Assembly: GCF_000208745.1 (NCBI RefSeq)
Contig: NC_030859.1
Location: 16,925,570-16,989,569, forward strand
Origin: Theobroma cacao
Lineage: Eukaryota > Streptophyta > Magnoliopsida > Malvales > Malvaceae
Reading direction: 5' to 3'
Length of the DNA stretch: 64,000 nt
In this document: positions 1-12,902 of the stretch, piece by piece
Layout: every line of letters begins with the position of its first letter
Numbering within the stretch: position 1 is the stretch's first letter
The notes under the pieces: model-generated
Databases searched by the model: none
Seen by the model: the letters and a program-made list of their open reading frames with translations, nothing else
Told to the model about the DNA's origin: nothing
Position numbers and translations under genes: made by a program

Positions 1-3000
1 TAGTTTAAAGCATAGACCACCTGCAATAGTATTGCTTAATCATAAAGATTGAGCATTTTTAATTAACAAAGATAAAGCCAAATGTTCATATGGTTTTAGC
101 TGTTGAGATTTATGTCCAAAGAGGCTGGTAAAGATTGATCTGGCAGTGCTATCTATGCTCTGGCTGTTTGGGAGTTTTACATGAACATATCAGAACTCCT
201 CGGGAGGGAAATTATACAGTGAAATCATTTGCTAACGTAAGTGTTTTAGGTGTTTAAAGTTTTGCAGCTAAGTTATAGGAAAGATCTTTACGTTTTTAGT
301 TTGTGAATTTTGTCTGTATGATCTTATAATATTCAACAAAAGTCAATGCTGAATAGATTCAAAGGATAGTACATAAGTTTTTCCTGCATTTTACCAGGGA
401 TTATACTAGTTCAAGACCCCTAGGGGCATGACTACACCACCTTCTCCACTCCTACTAATTTGATTGTTTGGATTTCTTTAAGACTGGTCTCATATAATGA
501 CTGATAACTAAGTATATCAGCACCATAGGTCCTAATGATGGATGAGTAGAACACATATGAAGGAAAAGTTAAGGTTTCGGATATATTGATAGCTGAAGTG
601 TTACAAGCATGTGAATACTTAGATTTTGAGATGGATGTTGCTGAATTACTGTAGCATTGAATATTGAGTTCAAAGACTTATTCAGAACTTACCTTATCCA
701 TTGATAATCTCTTCTGAGGATCCTTGCTGAGACACTTTTCAGCTACTCGAACCATCCAAAAGAGTTGATGGACATCATGTGACTCCAGAATCCTGGGGTC
801 AATCAAATCCGGGTAGTTCCGGTCTTTCAGTAGTGGTCTTGCCTGCAAGAAGATAGAACTGTATGTAATGAACCCTGATACTTAAAAAGAATTGTAAACT
901 TTAGTAGTGGAAGACTCTTCCTTCTTTCCTTTTCGCCTGCATGTCATTTTAGGTGGATGACTACAAAATTGCAAACAAGGTAACACCTTATTGCAAATTA
1001 TTGCTAGTGCATAAATTTTCTCACTTCCAGACCTCTATGTGTTTATTCATTTTTCCTCTTGAAAAGATATATAGCATAATTTCATAGAATCAATTGGAGT
1101 TGAAATAATTATTTGACAGGGTTAAGAAAACTTCTTGATGTACTCTTTAGCTGGTTGGGTTATTTAATGAACTGCACAACTTAGCAATATAGAAGGTGGC
1201 CTTAGTTCATAACAGTCAAAAAATGCCACATGGGGCATATGTTAGGATCTAGTTAAGAAAGTATTGAGTTTTGAGACTTTCACCCATCCAACAAGACTTT
1301 TCCCTCCAAGTCTTTTGTCTGTCGTCTTCATTCCAGTGATCAGCTGTAACAGGACCACCCCAAAGGAATAAACATCTGTCTTGGTTGACACTTTGCCGCA
1401 TTCTGCGTATTCTGGTGCCAAGTATCCTAGAGTTCCAACAACTCTTGTTACTGTCTCCGATGACTGATCCGAGTCTTCTTGTTGAGTTTTTGCCAAGCCA
1501 AAATCTCCTAGCTAATGTGGTGAACGGGTTAGGAACTTCAATTAGTTGAGGTCAGAAAATGTAATTGCAGAATAGGAGTTAGTATTGAATTATATCATCT
1601 GTATGCTAACTGGTTTTACCTAGACTCAATACATCAAGGACAAGATAAATATTGATTCACCAGAGTGCTTAATTGTATTGACCTGATTAAACATGTCTCA
1701 ATTATGCTGCAAGGCTGCAACACTGATAGTTGCTATTTTAAATAATGAACAGTGTTCTCAACAGTCTTATCTGAACGAGAATCCATTAGTATAAGATGCA
1801 TGACTGAACTAAGGCTAGCCTAAACAAATAAACATCACTGTCTTCAATAAATAGGCAGGGAGATCTAGAAACATTTCCATAGTTACCATATATAGTAGTG
1901 AATGTAGTTTGGTCATTACCAGGGGTTCAAAATCATGTGTTACAAGGATGTTGTTTGGCCTCATGTCTCTGTGGACGATATTGTTGTCGTGCAAATATTT
2001 TAAGCCCCTAGCAGCTCCCAGCGCTATCTTCACTCTCTTTTCCAAAGTAAGAGGTCTTCTCGTGTGCTCTGCAATCAATTTAGCAAGAAATAATATACAT
2101 TGATTACAACTGAATCCGAAAATGCAAGATCAGATCTTGGTAATTCATTGTGAAAGAGAAGTAAATCTGAAAGCTCTTCTGAATCAGTCTTTACTTGATA
2201 AATGAAGGTCCAGTGAACCATTGCAGACAAATTCATATACGAGTAGCCTGTGGTTTCCTTCAGAGCAAGACCCAACAAGCATGACCAGGTTCTCATGTCT
2301 AGCTTTCCGAAGCACTTGAACTTCAGACTTGAATTCTTTCTCTCCTTGGAGGCTTGCATTATATTTATGTTGCTTTACAGCAATCTTCAACCCATTTATC
2401 ACTCCCTTATAGACAGAACCAAATCCACCTTCTGATAGGAAGTTCCTTGCATGGAACCCATCTGTAGCAGCTTGGAGCTCTGCATAAGTGAAGTCTCTCA
2501 TCCACCCTATCTTTGGTCTTCTATTCTGGCATATTAAGCAAATTGAATTTTTGAATACCTGATCCCCTGGATTTCTCCCCATCCAATCATCATTGTGGTT
2601 ATGTTGCTTTTCATTTTCATCTGGACTATATAAGTCTTTCTGGTCTCCACTTTCAATGATGGATAATGGGGAATGCTCTCCTCCTGTTTCCGGTCCTGTA
2701 GTTGTAGTGTATTCTTCATCATGAAGATGTGAGGAAGGAGACTTTGACTCATTATAACCTGAAGTTGATGCTCTATTACTTCCACGACTTGAAGTTGAAG
2801 CTGAATATGAGGTGGATTTCCTACTATAAAGCCATGGATGCTCTCCACTACCTTCACCTCCTTGTTCTTTCACTAAGCTGGTGTTCTCAACCCTTTGAGA
2901 TTCTGAAACAAAATGAAAATATATTTGAACTCTTCATGATTTCTTGACATGAACATACTCAAGTACATTGCATCATCCCAAAGAAACCTTACTATAAGTT

Positions 3001-5980
3001 TGCGAGGAGAAAATTGTAGAGTTGCTTCCCACCATGGTTCAAGAGTTAAAAATATCATTATGCTAATGATTGACAAATAACTTACTTCGAGGAGTCTGTA
3101 CTTTGCAGGGGCTAGTTGCGGGAATCATTTCAGCATATGTTACGTTACTTTTCCTTGCAGCAGGTGCTTTATAGTTATCCCTAACATTTGGTCCTCTTAA
3201 CTCTTCAACATTGTTATCTTTCTTCATCCTCACTATATTACATGATAGGTTCTCTAAAAAGTATCTCCGATCATTCTTCAAGCGCCTGTCTCAAAGATAA
3301 CAGTGTACAGGGTTAAAAATCATTGGAAGAAAACTTTCTAGTGCCTTATTTGTTTCCTCCTTCTTTTCCCTGGTTTTTGAACTTCAATTTGCACTTCTTT
3401 CATGAAATAAAAATGGAGTTATTTTCCCTTTGAAGCTTAGCATAATGGTTGGGGATTGGCTTGAGTAACGATATTAAATTTGAATACAGTAAAAGGGAAA
3501 AAAATGAAGAAAAGAGTCACTATGACCTCTGTTGTTAAAACTTCAATTCATATGAACTATGAAGCTTTGCTAGCCTTCCAGATTTTCAGTTAAAGAGAAA
3601 TATTACTTTAAAGCAAGAAGTCAACTAATAGTAACTGATCAAAACAAGAGAAATTTAAGGTACTATCCATTTGCAGCAAGCCAGACTTAGCACTCTACAA
3701 TCAAGAATTTGCATACCTCTTTTCAATATATTTGTTACCTCCGCTTTTCTGCAGAATAAAAGGGTGTAGAAATCTTTTTCTTTTCTTTCAGCTGTGCTAC
3801 CCTTAGAAAATTTGGAGAACAGCTCTAAATTCATACATGATAGATCACTAAGGCTGTTGGGAGATGCTATACTGAGCCCAAGTAGGCCATTAATTCTTTT
3901 AAAAGGAAGTAAGTACTTGGCAGTTTCAGTTTTAAGGTGCTCCTAAAATGGTTTGATCCATTACTGATGGAAGAGATGACATCTAGTTATCAATGTCCAG
4001 AATATGTTTATCAAGCCTTAGAGAAGATACTCCTTGGGAAATTGGAGGACTGGAAGCACCTAGTAACAAATGTGGTGTGAGCTTATCTGTTTCCTAAATT
4101 TTTATTGTTTTGTTGTTTAGATCCATGTAATTCTGTTCAGAAGCTGCTTGTTGCAGGTATCTTTTCTCTGCACTGTATACAACATTACTCTATTCAGTAT
4201 CTTCTTGTTGGTTCATGATTATGAGAAGAAAACAAGTGAAAGAAAAAGTTCAGTTTCAATAAATGCTGAATGGAAGTAGACCTCTTACAATAAGAGGAGG
4301 TGATGTCTTTAGGCCAAACCTATCATAATGAACTTTGCGCAAGTAGGCATTTGTTTCTGACTTGGGTACTGTAACCTCCATGAGAAACAAACTGCAATAT
4401 TACCACTATGTTTCCTAACTCTGACATTAACTATGCCATCAAGCTTGTAATTTACCATTCCGAATTTAGTGCTTGATCCATACAACTCCACTCATTTTAA
4501 CCTTCAGTGCAATTTGCAATGTCTCTGTTATCTCTTATGATTTGTACTTGAATCAAATCACTCTTGCATAGCAGGGCACCATGGCCAAACCCTTTTTCCT
4601 CCCTTTAACATGATGCAAGTAATATACAATAAAAATCTTTTACTATCTACTGTTACTTGGGCATGTATTGAGTTTTGAACGGAGTTTTTTAAATTTTTAA
4701 CTTATTTTATGAGTTAAAAAAAGATCCATTTATCAGCCTAATAACCTGGCACTGAATGAATTCATGAGTTTGATGCACAGTTTGTTTGCAATAATCACAT
4801 GGCTTACCTGTCAAGTACTATCCATGTTGCATGAAGTCTTTTGGCAGCTTTTGAAGCAACTGCCTTTAAAGGAGAACCTGCTCGCATCTCTATCCGGAAT
4901 TCTATCTGAGAAAAGTCAAGCCAGCCATACTACATTAAACACTTTAACCATGACGTGCTGTCACCAAAAAGATGTGAGCCTGCTATTGAATTTTATTATC
5001 CATAAATATGGCCTATTTGTAATCCAGTCATGCAGTTCAGTTCAGGGGAGGGGATCGTTTACGTTCAGCTATGTGCATAAAGCTATAAGCACCTCAACTC
5101 ATCAAGTGATCTCCTACGAGCAGTCAAGAGACCCTTTATCCAGGAAGTCAATTATTTTGAGCAGATGTTTATGTTTCATAAAAATGTAATCAGAATTACT
5201 CAGGATCAAAACAAAATCTCTAAGAACTTCAACTGACATATAGTTGTTCCTACATGAATCTGTTTTGAATTTTCAAGTTCTAATGTCTTCACATTTATTA
5301 GGCAGATAGAATCATAGAAAGCTTCAGATTCTTTATATTAGTAACTAACTATGTTCTTAAGGAAAGACATGTAATTATGCTTTAGCAAATTGCATATGCT
5401 GAAACTGCAAGAACTGGTAATGATAGCAAGAACAAGGACTAGAAAAGCAATAAATAGTTATTCAGGCAGTGAAAAATTTTATCAGACCTGCCCCTTTTTG
5501 CATCGTTCGGATATTTTCACTATCTCAGCATGCTTTTTGTACTCTTCTATCTTTCTTTCCATTTCTTCTGCAATGATCTTTCTGTTTGTTCCAAACATGG
5601 AACTAGGATCAACCTTGATCCTATACCCCACTGAGAAAAAAAAAATGAAAAGGAAGATAAGGAAAAGGAGATAGAAGAAACTGAGCAGAAGGGCAGTTAG
5701 CAAAAGCATTCAAATGTGATTCATCCAAGTGTTTACTTATCATATCTATTGTTTTTTCCTTCTCCTTTTCAAGAACAAAGACGCATGAATTCTTACTGAG
5801 TTTTCCAGCTCCCATGAAAGATAACGTACTAGGATTATTAACCTGGTGAAGAATTCCAAGAAGTATAAGCTTGTCTCCAGGCTTAAGTGGTAAGCCTAGC
5901 AGGGCCCATTTGATTGTGCTTAGACCTAGTTCCCTTGATGCATCCAGGATCACCACCACTCTTTCAGCTTCTGTTGCCAT
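1..5980 (-). CDS. Protein kinase with N-terminal USP domain, nine exons, 3' end outside window
   Basis: Exons (minus strand): 5980-5797, 5630-5488, 4905-4808, 3285-3086, 2902-2195, 2068-1920, 1511-1284, 842-693 and 20-1 (partial, VVYALNY, running off the window). All join in phase at GT..AG sites and give about 626 residues. I start at ATG 5980 (MATEAERVVVILDAS); the frame upstream has no better ATG. Residues 1-180 are a universal stress protein/adenine nucleotide alpha-hydrolase-like fold. A Ser-rich linker follows, then a PERK-like kinase from FTYAELQAAT (about 346). Glycine loop SEGGFG 365-370, catalytic Lys 385 (IAVK), HRD 477-479, DFG 497-499 and LAPE 525-528 are all present. Close relatives are named 'inactive protein kinase SELMODRAFT_444075-like', but here the catalytic triad is intact, so activity is plausible. 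No signal peptide or membrane segment is visible, so probably cytosolic. Its substrate is unknown. The last exon must be finished from adjacent sequence. Confidence 0.92.
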
Positions 5981-8974
5981 GATTACTTTGGTTGAAGTTT
6001 CCAAAACTATTTTGCACAGTGGTATTATGCTTCCAAGAATAAACCAAGTAGAAGATTACAGAAATATTTAATGATCAGTTTACTTGTAGCAAATGCTTTT
6101 TCAGTATTTCTGCTAAAGAAAAATCTTTGCACATACGGTGCTGTTTCTCACCATTGCTGCAATTGAATTCAAAGCGTTTCTCTCAGTGAACAACCCAACC
6201 ATTTATTGCCAGGAAAGCATCAGTAGTCTAAAGCTTTTATAAGTTCTAGTACTATGAATTCTAGTTCAGGATTCTGTTCAAGGTTTTAACTTGTTAACTA
6301 TATCAGAAACAGAAGAAACATGTACAGCAAAATGAAGGGAATATGATAAGATTGAAAACACTAGAAGGGGAAAAGAAGAAAGAAAAGAAAAGACAAGAAA
6401 AGCAGAAAGAACTCTTCTAAAAATTAGTTCCTTCCCATTGATAGCCCACTGATGATTGTGTCTAAAAATTTGAAGCAGAAGGTTTAAAGAAAATTGTAGA
6501 GTAGAGGTTGGTGGTGAATCCAAGCAAGCATCTCTGGAATCAATTCAAGCGTATATTCGAATATCCAAGCTAAGGCCCTGGAGTTTCTTTCTGTTGTATT
6601 GAGAAGATATAGCCTTTGCCTTTGCCTTTGCTTGTATACATCGATGTTTCCTAGGTTTACCTCGATAATATAATTGCTATTTGATGAAAGCTAACATTCC
6701 AAAGAAGGCAGGGGTTATCGGTGAAAGCAAAGCCATCTAGGAATCCTCTCCATGGGAATCATTTACTTGGTTTGGTGACTGATGCATACAAGCTTTGTCT
6801 GTCCTCAGCTGGACATAGTTATTTAATTATTCAATGTCAAACACAACTTATGTGAAGCTAGTTTTGAAAGTGTGTACTCATGTAGTAACCTATTGGCCCC
6901 CTTATTTTATGTACCAAACAAAAAGTTTAAATTTTGTAATTAATCCCTCTGTTTCTAAAAAAATATGGATTTAATTCTTGAATAATAATTAGTGTAAATC
7001 GAGTCTTGGTATTTTTCAATATATTTTGACCAAACTTACATAACATTAATTGAGATAATTTGTTCTTTTTAGTTAATGTGGCGTTAATTATGTATTGACA
7101 TGACATTTATTGTATTGACGTTTGTTATTTTTGAATTTTTAATTATTATCAAAAACTAGCATTCATTAGGTGCAAATTACAAAAAGGTCACGTAAGTATT
7201 TTTTGCCATGTCAACAACTGCCACGTCAATATTTTTCACAGAGTCAACAAGTGCCACATTACTATAAATTTGTTGTCAATCTAATCAATGTTACGTCAGC
7301 ATATTTTACGGTAAAAAATTGATCCATGTTAGGATTTGAATTGAAATTAATAAAATTAAAAAATATAAAAACTCAATTTACATAAATTATTATACAAAAA
7401 CCAAAATCATAATTTTTATAAAATACAGGAACTAATTTAATAATTAAGAAAAAAAAAAAACAAAAGAAATGCTGCCCTTGTTCTGTACGCGGCTAACATT
7501 CTATTTTGGAGGAATATCTTTCTTTCCAGTGAATCCCTACTCAGGACATCTTTCTATTGGCATGATACACAAGCAAAGCATCATCCTGCTAAACTATTGC
7601 CTGTTTATTAGATTAACAATATCTGGGTTTTCTCGCTTTCTGCTTCAGAAAATGATTTCTATGTTTGCATGTATGTGTCATTGTCTTTGCATCTATGCAA
7701 AAGAATTAATGGTGAAAATTCTGGGTTCGGACAAGAGAAAACAATTGTTCAGGTTCTGACTGAACTGAATAAACTTTGAATCTTTGATAGTTTAATCGAA
7801 CCTGATGGGACAAAGAATGTTGACATGAATATCAAGTTAAAGTAGCTAGCTCTGGTATTTTCACCAACTAGTTTAGGGGATTTTCACAAGTCCAGATTCA
7901 TCATAATTGGTAGATGATAATTTCTATGATTGATTGTCTATTTATTTATTTATTTATACATGTTTTAGATTCCTTAATTTGTTCTTTCTTCAGATGTTCA
8001 GGTATCTTCGACTTCATCGTAACTGTCCATTCATGTACATTAAGCTAATGCAGCATTTCGTTTCATTGGATCGAAAAGCTGCATCTCATGTTATTGGACA
8101 GCTTTTATTTTATTTTTAAGAGTAATATAATAGTTGATATTTTTTGCAAAATGCTTTTTCCCATCCAAGAGCTACCTTCACAGATCCATAATTTTAATCC
8201 AAAAGATATAACTCTTTCACCCGTAAAAGAGACAAACTTATCTTGCTCCGAGTTTAGTTTGATCTTGGTATTTTTCATAAAAGATAAGTTTTGATTTTAT
8301 TTGTCACGGGTACACATTTTAATCCAAAAGACATATATATTAGGTGGAGGAAAGTTCTTTGTTATAAGCTCTAAGACCCATCTCTTACATTACTCATGCG
8401 GAATTTGTGACATGTCATTTAAGACCCATCTCATATGTTACTCATGCGGAATTTGTGACATGTCATTTTTAATTAATGCGGAATTCATAACACTTACATT
8501 CACTCTCAAGTTGTAGGCGGAAGGGTTTTTCTATTTAGGTATAAGAGGAAATGTTACAATTTGAATTTAAGAATTTTATCAACATCTCGTTTCATCTCAT
8601 TTTTATTATTAGAGTTAATTATACGACATCAAAATTTAATCGAATTACAATTAACTTTTATACGAATTTAATGAATTAAATGATATCCAAATTAGGGTCA
8701 AAAATTTTTTTTATTAGATATCCAAATTAAATGATAGCACAAAATTTAATAAAATGTGAGATGTGTTTCATTATCATTCACAAACACTCTTTGTGACATA
8801 TTTTTACATTACTAACAACTCAGTTGGAGACTTCTTATGAAAATGGTTAGACCAGATTCTGGGCCTGAGCACTGATTAAGGAGATCAAGCAAAGTTCTTG
8901 ATGATACTACATACTTAGATAAAGTGAAAGGAGGAGGCACTGTCAATAGCATTTACTTAAATAAGTATTGTCAC
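5981..8974. other. Upstream region of the kinase gene and intergenic DNA
   Basis: Holds the 5' leader and promoter of the kinase gene (not delimited). A short hexamer repeat of GCCTTT lies at 6612-6631. 7000-7440 is AT-rich with repeated GTCAACA/GCCACGTCA motifs, which look like transposon debris. A 48 bp unit is duplicated head to tail at 8373-8420 and 8421-8468. Short open frames here (for example 7469-7759) show no recognisable domain. Confidence 0.5.
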
Positions 8975-10046
8975 TAGGAATGTCAACGGATCGGGTACCT
9001 TATAATTTCGAGATACCCAATCTTAACCCTATTAAAAATTAACTACCTTAATCCTATTAATTATTCGAATAATTTAAAAATTACTACCCTAATCCTAACC
9101 CTAATACATTCTTACTACCCTATAATTACCCTAACCCATTTAAATACCCAATTAAATAAAAAAATTATTAAAATCTTCTTTATGGGTACCCAATTACCCA
9201 ATTAAATTTTCTAATCTCATAACTTCTTTTTAGAATTATATGTTATAAGTTTATATAAACAAATGTATATATTGTAATTAATAATTTATGAGTTATAATT
9301 TTTGCAATATTAATACAAAATAAAAAGTNTATATATATTAAAAGACATTATAAGTTAATTAATAATAATAGTTTCATGAATTAATTTAATTAATTATAAA
9401 GATTTATTCTTAAGTTCATGAGATTAAAAAAAAACATTTAGGTTCTAAAACTATTCTAATCTCAAAAGCTTTCTTTAAGTGTATATATATTATAAGTTTA
9501 TGTAAACAAAAGTATATATATTATAACTAATAATTTTATAAGTTATAATTTTTGTAATGTTAATATAAAATAGAAAGTAAATATTTTTATATTTAAAGTA
9601 TATATATTAAAAGTATATTAGTTTATATATATAATAGTAATTATATTCATTTATAATATGATATAATATTCAAATTATTTAAATATAATTAACAATCTAA
9701 TAATTTATTAATTTAAATATATTAATGTCATCGTATTAATAATTAAAGTAACCATACTTTTCATATATTTGTTAGTTTTTAACAAAAAAATTGCTTGTAA
9801 AGTTGATAGAAAAATTGTAAATTTTTAATTTAATTATTAAAATAATAATAAAATATTTATAAATATTAATCGAGTTCGGGTAACGGGTACCCAAAGGGTG
9901 GTACCCGAATCCTACCCGAACCCGATTCGGATAGTGAAATCACTATCCGAACCCTACCCAAACCCTTTTATAGAGTATTCTAACCCGATATAATCGGATA
10001 AGGTACCTACAGGTACCCTATAATAGGATACTCGTTGACATCCCTA
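8975..10046. mobile_element. Non-autonomous hAT-like DNA transposon
   Basis: Terminal inverted repeats read TAGGAATGTCAACG on the left and, reversed, TAGGGATGTCAACG on the right. They are flanked by an identical 8 bp target duplication ATTGTCAC (8967-8974 and 10047-10054). An 8 bp duplication and TAGGG-type ends are the hAT superfamily signature. Subterminal zones are packed with GGGTACC/TACCCGA motifs in both orientations, typical of transposase-binding arrays. The interior is AT-rich, has no transposase frame, and contains an internal duplication (about 9225-9360 resembles 9475-9600). There is one ambiguous base at 9329. Confidence 0.82.
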
Positions 10047-10855
10047 ATTGTCACCATTTTCAGTTAAAACACAAGGGGAAGAAAAGCCTTTCAATTTTAA
10101 ATAGAACAACCCTTTTTTCATTGATAAATTGTGAGAAACTGAATAGGATGACTGCTTCAGAAATTGCCTGTTACTGTATGAGCTTCTCTTATTGCCCTGA
10201 ACCCACTAAGAATGCTTTCTTTCTTACTCAGATCTGGGAAATTCAGTCTAAAGACATGATCTTCCAAACCAGATGATTCTTTCTTTCTTCCTGGGATCTT
10301 CCAGGGCAGGGCAGGGCAGCACCACTCATCCACAAAGGTAGAGCAAAGAGAAGGGGAAACTTTTAAACTGTCTTGTGAAGAATGGACAAAAGATTTTATC
10401 AATGTAATGATGCTAATAACTTATTAAATAGAAAAAACCATATAATATTAAAAATGATATGATATAATAAATACAATGCTGTCAGAAAGTATCGCTATCT
10501 TAGTGATATCAATACAATGATTGAAACCATAAAGCATTAAAAAAACAAAAAACAGCAACCGCTAAATCATGGGGATCCCATGCAAATACTGATCCATATA
10601 AAATCAATGCAATGTGGCGCATTTATATTAATATATAAGCTACTTTCTGCAAAAACATGAGCTATAAAAAGCTTCATAGCAGGACAAAAGCCAGAGCGTA
10701 GGAACTAGGAAAAAAGGTCAGTTTCGTTACACATGTTGTAGCTCAAGCAAGTTCCTAGCTTCTAAGGAAAGAATTGAATCCAAATGGGAGACACCAAGAC
10801 AATTCCCTCATGAAGATTTGTTTCTTCTCAGCACCCAACAGTGTCAATTCAATAA
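10047..10855. other. Intergenic and 3' flank of ZRF gene
   Basis: Contains the 3' UTR of the ZRF gene (from 10855 downward on the minus strand). An 81-codon open frame on the minus strand at 10157-10402 has no ATG start and no recognised homology. A GGGCA triple repeat lies at about 10304-10318. No other gene is visible. Confidence 0.5.
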
Positions 10856-12796
10856 CTATACCGCGTTTTTCTTGTTTCTAAAGTTTTCCTTCAGTGATGC
10901 AAATTTCTTCTTGCACTGGTTTACAGTCTTCCCAGGAACGGCAGCTGCTACTCGTTCCCATCGCTGACTGGTTTCTTTCGGGAATGTCTTTAGAGCCTGA
11001 ACCAGTGCTCTTTCTTGTACAGCAGACCACACATCTTGTTCTGAACTTGATGAAACCCCAATACCAGAAGCCACATCAACAGGATTATTTGCACTTCTAC
11101 CAGAGTCTTCTGGGCTAACTGTCTTCACAGCACTGCTTTCAGTCCCAGAAGGTGTAGAAACCCCTTCTACTTCATCCCTAGTGGAAAGCGGAGATGCAAT
11201 AGACTGCGCCGGTTTCCTCTTCTCAAGAAAAGAATCAAAAGCTTTGGCAGCATCAGGCTTCTGGAAGAGGACTGTTTTGGTAGCCTTCAGAATTTCTTCC
11301 ACAGATCTCCCTGTACCAATGTACTCTGAAATAACCTCCCACCTGCGAGATGTCCCTTTGGGATATTTCTGCATTCCTTTTCTCAAAAGCTCAATTTCTT
11401 CCTTGGTCCAAGGTTTCTCCTTCTTTTCAAAGCTGCTCAAGAGGACACTTCCATTGGACTCCACAGAACCATTCAGCTCTGAGCTTTTCTTTACATCTGG
11501 TTTTTTCTCCAAATTGCCACTGTATCCGCGTGCATCTCTGATTATTTTAGCCCGCTCTAACCCTTCTTTGTTCTCCATCTTATCACATAAACTTCTAAGC
11601 TGCTCAATACCAAGAGACGTACAAAGACTTTCCACATCATCCTCAGAAAGATCAAGCAAATGCTGAGATAAAGCAGGTGCAGACAGTGTTCTAAGGCGAG
11701 TTCGCTCTTTCCGAAGGAGCTTCTTCTCTTTCTCCTTCATTTTCTTATGTTGTAAAGCAGCTTCAGCAGCTCGTTTCTCCTCCTCTTCTTTGCGGCGTCT
11801 CTCCTCTTCAGCAGCCCTGGCAGCTTCTTCCTCCTGCAACTGCTTTGCACGAAACTTGGCTTCCTTTTTCCTCTGTTTCTCAGCTTTCTCCTCTTCCTTT
11901 CTCCTAAGTATTCTAGGGTCTCTTTTATAGGCATTGTCAACAAGTGCCCGTATCCGAGCATATTCCTCCCTCCTAGCCTTCTCAGACAGTTTTGCATTCT
12001 GCCTCTCCATCCACCTTTTATGATCACGAGACTCAGCTTGCTCAAGGTCATACTCATCTGCATGTGGGAATTCCCTCCAGCTTTTAAAACTATACCAAAA
12101 ATTATAGAAATTATCAACATCTTTTAGTGGAGTGCTGTCATCGCCTAATGTTGGGATAGGTTGGTTCACCGACCATCGTCCATTCCTCATGAAAGCTGGG
12201 CCAAACACCTTGAAGAAGTCCTGTGGGCCACAGTCAGTTGGAATTTCATCATCAAACTCATCTGTGGAGTCATAAATTCTCCTCCTTACAGGATCGATCA
12301 AAATCTCATATGCCTCTTGAATGGACTTAAAGTGATTCTCTATTTCATCCTTCTTCGCTTGTTTTGCAGCCTCAGTCTCCTCTGCAAGAAGAAGAGCAGC
12401 AAGTTTGTCAGGATGATGCCTCAAGGCAGCTTCACGGTAGCTTCTCCTAATCTGATCCTCTGTGGCAAGATATCTTAAATGGCTCAACCCCAGCAATGCA
12501 TAGTGATCTTGTTGCTTGCCATCAGCAGCAGATTTCTTTTTTCCTTTGCTGCTATACGAATCAGACGATGGCATATATACTTGTTCCTTATCATTAGAAA
12601 CATTCTGATCATCAACTTCCGCTGTATCATCCTCTTCACAGCCAAGGAGTTTAAGAGCAGCACAATGAAAAGCATGGCCAGCAGGTTCATAATTTAAAGC
12701 CTTAACAGGAAGGCAATTTGAAGAAACATAGAGTGGCTGTCCATCCACAAGCTCCTGAGAATAAGAAATAAGCTGAATGCTTGTGTGGACCGCCAT
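10856..12796 (-). CDS. ZRF1: ZRF/zuotin-type J-protein (DnaJ homolog subfamily C member 2)
   Basis: Uninterrupted 646-residue frame. The start is ATG 12796 (MAVHTSIQLISYSQELVDG); the frame extends six codons further up without ATG, and the MAV start is what the family shows. J domain is about 97-178 with HPD at 128-130. The middle part is the zuotin homology region (GPQDFFKVFGPAF, FYNFWYSFKSWREFP) plus a long Arg/Lys/Glu coiled-coil stretch of about 295-370. SANT/Myb repeat 1 is about 462-507 and repeat 2 about 588-635. Zuotin-type proteins bind the ribosome with an atypical Hsp70 as a nascent-chain chaperone. Animal ZRF1 and plant ZRF1a/b (GlsA-related) also bind ubiquitinated H2A and act in Polycomb-linked gene control through the SANT region. 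A single coding exon and full domain set indicate a functional housekeeping gene. Its 5' UTR is split by an intron. Confidence 0.96.
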   Translation of the reverse strand: MAVHTSIQLISYSQELVDGQPLYVSSNCLPVKALNYEPAGHAFHCAALKLLGCEEDDTAEVDDQNVSNDKEQVYMPSSDSYSSKGKKKSAADGKQQDHYALLGLSHLRYLATEDQIRRSYREAALRHHPDKLAALLLAEETEAAKQAKKDEIENHFKSIQEAYEILIDPVRRRIYDSTDEFDDEIPTDCGPQDFFKVFGPAFMRNGRWSVNQPIPTLGDDSTPLKDVDNFYNFWYSFKSWREFPHADEYDLEQAESRDHKRWMERQNAKLSEKARREEYARIRALVDNAYKRDPRILRRKEEEKAEKQRKKEAKFRAKQLQEEEAARAAEEERRRKEEEEKRAAEAALQHKKMKEKEKKLLRKERTRLRTLSAPALSQHLLDLSEDDVESLCTSLGIEQLRSLCDKMENKEGLERAKIIRDARGYSGNLEKKPDVKKSSELNGSVESNGSVLLSSFEKKEKPWTKEEIELLRKGMQKYPKGTSRRWEVISEYIGTGRSVEEILKATKTVLFQKPDAAKAFDSFLEKRKPAQSIASPLSTRDEVEGVSTPSGTESSAVKTVSPEDSGRSANNPVDVASGIGVSSSSEQDVWSAVQERALVQALKTFPKETSQRWERVAAAVPGKTVNQCKKKFASLKENFRNKKNAV

Positions 12797-12902
12797 AATG
12801 TTTATGGTGGACACACAAAACCAAAAAAGATGAAGATGCCGATGCTAAAATCTCAGATAGCTTCACTCTAGTTCGTACCTAGTTCGAAACTTGTGTGACA
12901 AT

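Noticed and set aside
4764..5189. 141-codon plus-strand frame
   Set aside because: It is antisense to exon 3 of the USP-kinase gene and its introns, and has no recognisable domain.
10157..10402. 81-codon minus frame downstream of ZRF
   Set aside because: No ATG start and no recognisable homology; could be an unknown exon but not supportable.
11181..11666. 161-codon plus-strand frame
   Set aside because: Antisense shadow of the ZRF coding sequence.
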